From Xanthostigma xanthostigma (taxonomy: Eukaryota > Arthropoda > Insecta > Raphidioptera > Raphidiidae), in assembly GCA_963575645.1 (NCBI GenBank), contig OY754464.1, forward strand, positions 59,618,948 through 59,682,947: a stretch of DNA of 64,000 bases. The letters are read 5' to 3'. The notes under the pieces are model-generated. The model worked only from the letters and a program-made list of their open reading frames with translations. It was not told the origin of the DNA and ran no database searches. Below are positions 36,301 through 48,000 of the stretch, piece by piece. Both the position numbers and the translations under genes were made by a program. Each line of letters begins with the position of its first letter. The first letter of the stretch is position 1.

Positions 36301-39300
36301 GACACATTCTTATCATAGACTGTCATAAAAGTTTTTATAAAAATAGCTAAAAAGTAATTAAGATTACAGAATAGTTATCAGCTGATTCCTTCATAGGCAT
36401 TTAAAAAGAATAGGTATAGTGCGTTAGTATTGTAATATACACAAAACTTATTTTTTTTATATAGGTATAGACAATTTTACTGTAGATATTGTAAATTATA
36501 AACGTTCGACAACTAAGGTCATTAGCATCAGCTGAACAACATTTTTTTGTTTATATATATCATTTGCACTGATTTTTCACTCGGCACTTGGTAGAACATA
36601 ATAATTAATAACAAATAATAAAAACAAAAAACACGTGAAAATTCTACTAAATATTTTCTCTTCTCATCGATAATTTCGGACATTCAGTCCATCAGCAAGA
36701 GTACAGTATGTTTGTACTCTTGATGATGGACTTTAAAAATACAATAAAATTCTTAAGAGACTTTTTTCTTTCGGCGAATATTTCACCCGTCAATTGACCG
36801 AAAAGAATTTGATTGGTCTAATGCACAGCATTATCGATAACTGAGATAATTTGTGTGTGCCCTATCGAGTGACGCCGCGGGTTAAAACTAGTGCCATACA
36901 AGTTCTGTATTGTACATCGGTATAGCTAACGAACTGTGTACCTCTATCTGTATAATATAATAACAGCAGTAATGTTTGCATGTAGCCTCCATAAATTGAG
37001 AACTCAATGCACGCATGTGACATTAAAGGCCGGTTTTAATTATCCAAATGACAGTTCAACGGGTTGAAACGTCGACTAATTGGATTATGTCGTGAGCAGA
37101 AGTGAAGTTTCGTTATCCGTCTCCATTTTACACAATGTACACGCGAGCGCTGACCATTTGACTAATTCACCACTCTGGAGCCCCCTGTAGGTACACTTTG
37201 CAAATAACAAAAATAAAAAAATGGACCCACTTTAATTTTCCCGTCATATTACAAGTCGCACAATTATTTTTCTAGGCAAATAGTAATGCCAGTCAGTGAT
37301 GTGGAACACCGGTTTGTATAAGTGGGCAAAGTTGTACAGTTCCGGTCGAAATGTATGAATGTCGTCCGACAAACAGCGATTCTAGTAATCAGTCTGGAAC
37401 ACAAGTTTGTAAGTGGGCAAAGCTTTCCCACCGAACTGTATAAACGCCATCCGGCAAAGAGTAGTTCTAGTCACCGATTTTGGAACGCCAGTTTGTAAGT
37501 GGGCAAAGTTATAAAGAACCGTATGAATATCGTTGAACGTTTCCCCGAAACCAAATCTTAGAGCGGCTTGATTATAGTCGAGCTGGTTTATTTGCGCAAA
37601 CTTCTAATTGCTTTGAAGGGAGGTAAGGTGATTTCAAAACGAAGGGAACAATTATAATTATCTTTTTCCTGCTGTTCAATATCGAGAGGTTTTTCTCTTG
37701 ACACAGTCATGAGATCGGAGACACGGTAATAGGTTCGTTCCAAGCAGCCAGCAAACGGTTTCGAAACCGTCACCGTCATGCGCAGATAGCTAACACGTGT
37801 TCCAAAACCAATACAACAGTTTCGTTTTAACTACTGCGCATGTGGGTGACGGTTTCGTTACCGTTTTGTTGACTGCTTGGAAAACAAACTCATTGTATTG
37901 TCATCGAAACTATCTATGCAGTCAATCGAATATGCATGAAGTAAGTCAAAATTGGATACAAGATTTGACCCTAACTAACAAATAAAAAATCTTGTAAAAA
38001 TTTAAATGTAAATTTTTTTGGAGTTTCCATCAGTACCTATATTGCAAAGGTAGGTAAAGCTGATATAATTGTTGATCCTTAGATACGGTGTTTAAACCTA
38101 AATTAAATTGTAAGATAGGAATCTATAATACGGTTTAATATGTATTTAATTTACAATTTTTTTTTATTTGTTTAAACTTTTTAACATAATAATACATAAT
38201 ACGTATATTTAATGTATGGCATTTTGTTGAGTTGATCGTTCAAGGTTGAATTTAGATGATATTTGGTGTGAAACACAAGCCGGGTAATATGTAATTTATC
38301 ATTTAGTTTTGGAAACAAATGCAATAATACCAGCAGATACGATTCAGTAAATATACATTAAACCATGAACCCATAATTATACATTTCAAAACTGGTCTTA
38401 TATCATAATTAATTTTGACCCTGGACAGTTGCTTGTTTGTCAAAGCGATTATATTAATCATCTATTTAAGGTTAGTGGATTAACGAAAGGAAATGTATTT
38501 TTTTTAATTTCCAATTAATATTTCACGTTAATTTTCATTACGTAATCAGTATTATTCCACCAGTAAAAATTACAAATTAGCTCATACCCGTTCTGGTCTT
38601 TTGATTCACTAATAGTATAGACATCAGACCCTCCATGTCTTGAGGTTAACGAATTTTAACGCAATGATTTTCGTACGGACAAAAATAGCATATCTATGTA
38701 TTTAATGCAAAAATGAATTATGTAGTTGTCAGGCTATGTTTTAATCCACTAAACAAATGAAATTATCCGTAAAAATTTGAATTAGGGGTTGAAAGTCGAA
38801 AGATGAATGTTTTTGTGATTTATCCATAACCGCTTTGACAGGAATGTTCGAAAAGATGCGTGTTCCACGAATTTTTGATATTCGCATCTATAATTCGTGG
38901 AACCAATTCCTCTTCATGGTGGTCTAATACTCTCAGAATGGTATAATCGTGTCTTTGAAACCACTTACGCTAAAAACGTAAAAACTCCTTTAAAAATAAA
39001 TAAAAAACTATTCGATAGTTTTTCTTGACAAACTACCCGAACGGTTAAATGAAACGCTGGCATCCTAATACGCCCCATCCGGTCGAACGGGTAGAACAGC
39101 GTGGGGCACTCGAATTAAATGCGGATACAGTAAGCCCCTCGCTTTTAAAACGTTGCGTGCCAAACAACATTAGAAAACATATTAACATAACCTCTGGGAT
39201 CGACTAATTTTTAGGAACGAACATTATTTTTGCATTCTGCGGTTTCCAATGCTTATCTTTTACCCAATCCGAAAATATACGGTACGTTTTATCCGTGTCG

Positions 39301-41977
39301 TCTTGTCAAAACCGATATAAGGCGAGTGAAGCCGCCAGTAAAGGCTACTGATTTATGCCTTGGAGGTGTGTAAAATTGAATTCATTTGTCTCCAGATGAT
39401 AAAGCACATGTTGACGTATAGTTAAAATAGAGCCCAAACGCAGTCGTAAGCACAACATACTTGACCCATATATTCCCAGTAAACATTACTGCACTTAAAT
39501 ATAGGTACCTATTTTATGTATCAAATAGAACCATGCCGCGCATGACACGAAAAAAAAGGAACGCATTAGTCCTGACAAGAACTGTGTTTGTACAGGCTGG
39601 ACACTAAAGGATATCCATCAAGCTTCCTTTGAAGAGGAATGGAAGACATTGAATAATTTTAACTCTTCACTCAGAATGTAAAAAATGCTCTCGGAAAGTT
39701 TAAAACTGCAGATCGCAAAAAAACTGTTTTATTGTTGTCATTGTTTCCTGTTTTTAAATAATTTATTTAGATAAAAAAATATATAAATATACCTCCTTCT
39801 AGTTTATTTTGAAAGAATTACCATTAAAGATTGAGTATGGCGGATTTATCATAGAATTTAGAGATTTCCGGAACTGTTTTTACACATGCATTCAAATGCC
39901 CGTAATATAGAACTATGCGGGTGAATATTGAGCAGCTGGTGAACAGTGACCTTACAAACAAACCACAAAACACTAACACATCTTATAGCATCATCAGAAG
40001 CAAAGTTTTAATCATTTCCTAATGGTAATAGCGGGGCTTGCGTCAAGAAATAGTTATTGGCGTAACTAGTAGTCTAAGTCATTCATCGCGCTGACAGGTC
40101 ATGACTTAGCCTACAAGTTGCGCCCATAATTTTATTCAACAATTGCGCGTTATATATGTTTTAATTATAATGAAATGTTGTAAATATCTATTTATTTCTT
40201 TATAAAAAAAACTGTCAATACTAACAGCACCAAACAGCACGATTCAATGTTTTGGTTTGAGGTTAGCCGGTTATGAATAAACTCCATGTCGAAAACATTC
40301 GGCCTCTCAATTTTAGTCTCAATGGGTAACAACAGGGAGTTGTTGTTACCTACTATTTCGTTACGACTCAGAAAATAGTTACGTTTATTTTCATTAGTCC
40401 ACAATGGCCGAGCTAGTAGGAATCTTCATTGAGTTATGACAAGTAATTGTCACCAGTCGGTAAATGGCTATTTAGGGTTCGGTTTTTAGGCATGATAAAA
40501 CATGAATAACGCGCTTGAGTTGAATAAAGATATTTTGGCGTTTTTTGATTATATTTAATTTTCACTAGAATTATTTATGGTCTGATAACATGACTGTAAT
40601 TTCCAAAGACCAAATGGTTCGAAAAAAGTTAACTCCGCTTGTCACCGAGTTCCGTACTTGATTTAGCTATCATAATATCTAGTTACTTTCTGAGGCACTT
40701 TTCACATAAACCACGGAAATTCTAAACACGTAAAAAAGAACTTTACAAATTAGATTGTAAATTATGGATGCTCAACAGCCGAGCTCATAAGCATGATATA
40801 CTATAGTGGACAGCCTATATGATATATAAAACCAGTGCGTAGCGATTTGTTGAATGTAAGTATGTTCTGTTTTATCGGGACCACTTGAAATGCGTTCTCC
40901 AATATCTCGCTGTGACAAGAGGCACCCTCTTGATTCTACATTGCCAAGGCTAAAGCTTTTAAGACCAGCAAAGCTCTACTCTTGTATCGACTTGCATGCC
41001 TACTATTTTTAGATTATATATACTAAAAACATAAGATTGTGATTTTATTCAGCAAAATAATACCGATATTTTATATGCGTACCGTCAGATACTATGTTTT
41101 TCTTATTACGTTTTTAAGTCAATTTTTCGTTTTTGCCAGCGCATTCAATGGCGTAAACGTCGATTATTCCGATATTTCCCCACAAAAATGTTGATTCAGC
41201 TCCTCTGAAAACCTCAAAATTGACACGGTCGTACACATTTTCAACAGTTTTCTTTACTACTTCACTTGCGTAAATTTCGATTTTTTCAATATATTTGTTT
41301 ATGTAACTTTTCTCAAGAAGAAAATTTTTCGTGAAAATAGTGTATACAGGAAATTTCAGAATAATTCTCGAGATTTCAAAACACTTTTCGAGACGTCCAA
41401 TGAATTCAGTGCAAGTTTTTACTATATGAGAGCGAGAGGTCAGGGAAAAAGTTAAGTAATGGAAAACAGAGATTAATATTTGTGATCATTCTGTCTACAA
41501 AGTTTCGAACATAAAGTAACCGACTTAGTTAATATTAAAGCTGTATTAATTTGTTTGGAAAATATTTAATGTATTTTAAAATCGATTTATACACATGTTG
41601 TCAAATGCAGTTGCCAGCCAAAGGAAATTTGATACTTTTGTATGCAGTTTTAAATTTATGCATGTTTTTTTCAGTTGATTTTATGCTTGCGAAATATAAC
41701 AGATTGTTTCGATACAGATGGTATAAGCATTTTTATTTTTGTTGCTTCTTAAGTTCTGCTACTATTTTTTTTAAATTTACATTCTTAAATGTGGTATTAA
41801 AATGTTAGCCATCAATATTTTTTTATGAACATGACGTCTACTTATTAGTGTATTTGCCATAAGGCACTTACACTATTGGCGTCGGTCGGATGGCGGGACC
41901 TAGGGGTCGGACCAAAATTTCTCGACGTTTCATAAGTTTCTAAGAAGTTTGCCACCATTTTTGGAAATGTTTATATA

Positions 41978-42008
<31 letters not shown>

Positions 42009-42009
42009 A

Positions 42010-42064
<55 letters not shown>

Positions 42065-45000
42065 GTGTGCGGGCTATAACTTTCGAAGGAGTTAATTGAT
42101 TTTAACGAAATTTGGACCACATATTGAAATCCATCACCGCACGAAGCCTATTTAAAATGGGCCCAACCGGGCCATGTTAAGGGTGGTATTTAGGGGTTGA
42201 AAAAAGTTTTCGGGCCCAAAAATACCGAAAGAATTATCGGAATCGTTTCAAATTTGAAATTTAACCCTTTAGTAATTATTTAAATGTGCTGATAAAATTT
42301 TAATAAAATCGGCCCGACAGGACCGGACTTACAAATTTTATGAAAACACAAGTTTCTGATATGGATTTACATACTAAAGAGTGTCTATAATTTGGTACAG
42401 ATGTTGAATTGATATCTAGTATTGAAATAAGTAAAAAATTGTTGTTTTAAGGGGTGCATTAAGGGGTAATTTTTTTTACTTTGCCCAAAAAAAAAGTTAA
42501 GTTCATATAATAGAGCCACAGTGCCTATAAAAGCAAATACACTATATTGTCGGCAGGGTTTGGCACTGCGACCCGGAGTTTTATTTCATTGTAAAGTATT
42601 TTTTCAACCTCATCTGAAATTAAAATTTACAATTTTTGTTCTAAGTTACATTTCGGCAGGGTTGGAGTTGTGCGTCGTGTTTAACAAAGGACCCCGGACG
42701 GAACATATGGGAATTGGCCCTCGGTTAAAATCTTCCATACTCGGGGATATTATCCAAAAATCGACGCTGATCAAAAGTCTCCATGGGCACGAAGTCCGGA
42801 AATGCGATCCCGAGGAGTTACTTTTATTGCAATCTGTATATGTATATGATATATCTATGTGATGTAGATATGTCTATAATAGAATATCACAAGGAGACGG
42901 GTGCATTTGCTCATTTTCCCTATTTTTTTTTTTTATTATAAACAAAGAGAAAAAAAAAGGTGCTTCGACTCGAAGTCATTAGCACAAAGATACATATTAT
43001 GACATTATAACAGGTAAGTATGTTTCCCTATTTTGATTGCAATAAAAGTAACTCCCCGGGATCGCATTTACGGACTTCGTGCCCATGGAGACTTTTGATC
43101 AGCGTCGATTTTTGGATAATATCCCCGAGTATGGAAGATTTTAACCGAGGGCCAATTCCCATATGTTCCGTGCGGGGTCCTTTGAAGTAAACTCTATTAA
43201 AAGCAGTAAATTCACAAACCTTACTATCAAAGAACTAAAGAGTTTGAATTTCGAATCTTAAAGTATTAAAGCCTCATCAGAATTTCTAGTTTTAACCTCA
43301 ATAGTTTTGCTAAATTCTGGATTTTCGTCCTTGCAAAAATTTTTCTTAAACAAACAACCCAAAACTTCGTTTATTGAAATATCTATGGAGATTAATTTTT
43401 TCATTCTATATTTCGTTTGAACCGGACAACCCAAATCTCTTTTTTTTTATTAGGATACATTCATTAGTTCTTCAAGTCATGAATTGTCAGATTCACGATT
43501 AGATTTTCTTCCATTCAATATTTCCCCAAAGGAACAACTGAAATCCAATACTTCCGTCATTGAAATTCCAATCTATGAACTAATAATTCTCTTCTATTCA
43601 GCATTTGATCCGAATCGAACAACCAAAATTTGTGACTTTTTATTTTGAAATTACATCAATTCTTCAAGCCTTGAGTTATCAGATTCACATTTGCATTATC
43701 TTCCATTTCAATATTTCTCCAAATAAACAACTTAAACTCAATACTTCCTTCATGAAACTAACGAACTAACCTCTTCCAGTCAACATTTCGTCCGAACCGA
43801 ATAAGCCAAATCTATTACTTTTTACCTCGCACATTCATGTAATGAGTTGTTAGATTTTCTTCCATTCACTTTTCAAACGAATAATCCAGCAAACCTGCTA
43901 CTTTTTCAATTAAATAATAACATTTATTGCTTCTAATTGATTTATCGAGTAGGCGTATTTGCGTCGTTAATATTACTCTGAAATGAATTTCAACTAATTA
44001 TGAAAGATAATTAATAATTGATTCGCATAAATATCTTAATAAAACGAGCTGACGGAACTTTGCAACAAGTCGAGCCTCGTGGTTAGATCTGGTGTCGTAT
44101 GACCCCGGTAGTTGTAGCGATAAACTACTTTTATTTCTAATTGTTAGGTTGTTGTCCTTCAACAACACAACGTGTTGACCACGTATGGTGTGTGTACATT
44201 ATACGCTCATGATATATTATGTGCACACTGTATATACAATCTGTCCGTACAAAAAGGCAGTCATTCAAAGGACTCTCAAAGCTCCACTCGCGAAACTAAG
44301 TTCGGTTCGAATTCGCGTGCACTAATCCGTTCGAATTTACATTCATTTAACATTGCTTTATACCCTCTGAAATATCGCTCTATTCTGCGCTCGGATTAAC
44401 CAAAGCGCAAAACCGAACTTACCCTTAATTGAAGATAGCCGAGCGTGTACATAGCATTACCGTCGTTTATGTGACGTTTCCATAACTCCTCTGTAATGGC
44501 GTTTATTACTCACGAGTAGTGGCATTATGTTGAAACGAGTGCCATCAAGTTTTAACGGTTATAATATCATTACCCCGGAGATATATATGTTGTGCACGTA
44601 GCTCCTATAAATACCTGCTTTCCATTTCAGAATCAAGAACAATAAATTGTCTCATGTATCACTTTACTGTATCTATGTTAGGTCATCTAATCTGATAAAC
44701 TACTGATCCAATTTAATATAATATTTTTTCGGGAAGGTGGTTATGATACAAGAACACGAGCGGCGTCTATTGTGACTATGTCGGGAAACGTTATTGACCT
44801 GAGTTATCCAGTGTTTATAAATTCTCAATGTCGAGAAACGAACGCTAGACGAATTATTATTAGAATTTAATTTTCACGGCCTTGCCAATTTTTTTCTGGA
44901 AAAAACAAAATAGTCAAACTATTTTTCTGCATTCACACAAAAATAAAAAATAACAGCTGGCTGTAGTGATTGTTACCGGGTACGCTATTAAAAACCATTA

Positions 45001-48000
45001 TTTTTTAAGTTTTGTACAAAGCTTTTATATGAAATAAGACAATAAAACATATATTTGTATCTATCTTATCTAATTTTCACAGTGATAATAAGAGTGAACA
45101 ATTTGACAGTAATTTTAATTATTTTTTCACCTTCGAAATTTTCGGTCGATAAATTCAATGGTTGATATTCAACATCCGCTATGTAAATTAACCTACCGGT
45201 AACTATACAGTGTGCCTGTCAATGTAAAAACATCCGGTATAAACATTGAAATTAATGGGCCTATCATTACTTTAAAAAAAAAACTACACAATATATTATT
45301 ATGTTATACGGCCCACTCACTTCTGTATTAATTGACTCTTTTTTTGTCTTTATTTATTTCGCGTAAAAAATAGAAATATACGCTTGCTTAGGTCGCGTAG
45401 AAAACTGTGATCTTTGATTGTTTTATCACGTGACGATTTTCGTACGTTTATTTCATAACCTTAAATTGTTATATTGTTGAAATATTAGTCACTTTAGATT
45501 AGCAATTATCCTGGAATTCGCATTTATATTGTTTTTTTGAACAACTGCAATGCGTTATGTATAACGCGTTCTACAGTTTACTCTTCTTGTTTACCGTTGT
45601 AAGAAACTATCAGTCAACTGGCCGATTAGGTCAGTTGGTTAGAGCGTCCTGCAAGTAATGTTAAGGTCGCGGGTTGGATCACCAATGACATTGTCTTTTT
45701 ACAATACATATTTTTTCAATTTTGAACGAAATACTCACTTTAGCCGCGTGAAACGACACACAGAAGAATTTTTGGATACTGCTCAGCCTTCTTTTGTTTC
45801 CAACACGATGGTCTGGCGATATACCTTGTTTGTGTAACAGATAGTAGTAAAAGCCTGGTCAAAATCGGTTCAGAAGGAAGTGGAACAAATAAAATGACAG
45901 ACAAGAAATCTGAAAATGGTTTAGGTATTCATGATACCAACATGTCGGCGGTAATCTCTGGAGCTACTGAGTCGATTTGAAAAATTTAAAAACCTACTTC
46001 TTCCCGAATAACATAGACTATGTATTATTACGCTAAGGCCAAAGAGGAATGAACAGTGAGCGAAAACGCCGGCTTGAAGTCGGCATTCCCAGATGTGTTT
46101 TTTGAGCTAAATTGATATACGCTCACTAAATGATAAGAGGTACATTAAAAATGATATGTTATTTCATTATTAAACCGGGTCGAAAAGCTAAAGTAATACT
46201 AAATTTGGTATATGATAAGTGATAAATATTGGATTATTTTAATTTGTTAATATGTAAAGCTGTTGAACCTTAATGATGGCTCGAGTATTTCGGTGCGTAA
46301 AGCAACTCATGGATTTAACAAACAATTAAGATTTGTCAGTTGATAATTCGACTCCATGCATATGCAATTATCATTTTCATATAATTAAACATATATGTAT
46401 ATTCTAATATGCATACAAACAGAAGCGTGCATCAATATTTGAATGGGAATTTTATCTTCTATTTTGACACGATGTCTAGCTTAATCTGTTAATAATTCTA
46501 TAGTAATTTAAATTTCAAATAGATTTGTCGGTAAAGATTTATTTTTAAACTTTCTTGATCCAAAGAGGAACTATACTTTTCTGCTAATCTTTTCTATAAA
46601 GTAATAGCTAAACCTTGCGAGGTCGTAGAAGACAGAAGACAGTCCACGAACTGCACAAGCTAGTGCAAGGAACGAGAATACTGGACCGAGTGATATAAGA
46701 GTTTGGGAGATAGCACAATAAGCCCGAAAGCTAAACCTTTTAAATAGATTTGATGGTCTAACCAACACTTTTCAAATATCTTACGTTATCTCTGGGTCTA
46801 TCTGGCAGGGAAGTAAAGAATTTGGATACATCTCTGTCATTTATAACTTTTCACTGATGTTTTAACGGAAACTGAATCTTAGCCCGATTGTAACTGAATA
46901 AAAATAGTCTTTACCATAATTTTGGGTGCCAGTAGAACGTACGCCAAAAATCAACCCAGCTGTTCTCGAATGATGCCGGGAAACATCGAATGATCAGCGT
47001 GTTGATCTTTGGATCAGACTGGTAGGCATTCGAATCTTACCTCGGCTCATTGAATTTTTGTGATGTCGTTTTAATTATATGCGATTTGTTAATTAAATGG
47101 TTGAAAACCTACGTTGTCGAACGTCTATATTATAAATAAATAAAAGATAAGAAGTTCTGGTACAATATTGATAAAATTCACTTAAAAATAGATACACAAG
47201 GCCTTCTAGAAGTTCTGGCACGTCACTGGATATTCCTTCATTTCATTGCCAGCAGTGCGCATCGACTTAACAACGGAACAAATAACACACACACATACGT
47301 ACACACACATGGTACAGTATTACCAACATTACACATACAACTAGGCCAAGGCTCTGTGCTAATTTACACTACTAGGGTAATGATTTTATACACATTTACA
47401 CGAAAATACACTTCGGATAAAGGCGTTAATAAAATAATAATAGTTCTAATGTTTCACTTAATAAATAACATGCAAATGCACTGCTAAGCAAAACACAAGA
47501 TGAGATTTACATAATTTATGGCAGAAATAGCTGACACATTTTCTAAAAATATTATTCAATGATTGTAAAATATTTCAAACAAGATTTCTCAATAATAATA
47601 TCAAATAAAATAGAGAAGGTGATACAAGCATATTACATTTTTTTTAAATTAATGATGACCCGTTTTTGTAAAGTTTTTTTTAATAGGTAGACTGAGATCA
47701 AAACACATGTTTTTTTTCTGATCATTGCTGAGAATTGGTTCCGATTTCTGCAAAATTGTTTTGAATGTTATAACTAAAACGATTTTCTTTTTGTTACAGA
47801 CTAAAAAGAACAATCCAAATCACATCAAGCGACCAATGAACGCGTTCATGGTGTGGTCACAGATTGAACGCCGTAAGATTTGCGAACTTCAGCCGGACAT
47901 GCACAACGCCGAAATCAGCAAACGTTTGGGACGCCGTTGGAAAACCCTTAAAGACGAAGAACGACAACCATTTATCGAGGAAGCCGAACGTCTTAGACAA

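Larger units (their letters stand above)
24392..47799 (+). other. SoxC: SoxC intron 1 (23.4 kb)
   Basis: The intron runs from GTAGGT to TTACAG. It holds no recognisable gene. It contains several repeats listed separately and long AT-rich unique stretches that could hold enhancers. I can point to none with confidence. Confidence 0.8.

Noticed and set aside
37283..37545. Repeated GTTTGTAAGTGGGC as splice donors of small exons
   Set aside because: The repeats form a tandem array with no open frame and no acceptors.
42521..42862. 113-codon frame
   Set aside because: Crosses from repeat family R into the arm of a foldback element. No protein family.
45620..45690. Functional tRNA-Ile
   Set aside because: Anticodon stem mismatched, U33 changed, acceptor strand lost.
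47725..47799. 25 codons open upstream of the SoxC HMG exon
   Set aside because: They start at TTG, are hydrophobic and unlike Sox proteins, and end at a good acceptor TTACAG. This is intron.
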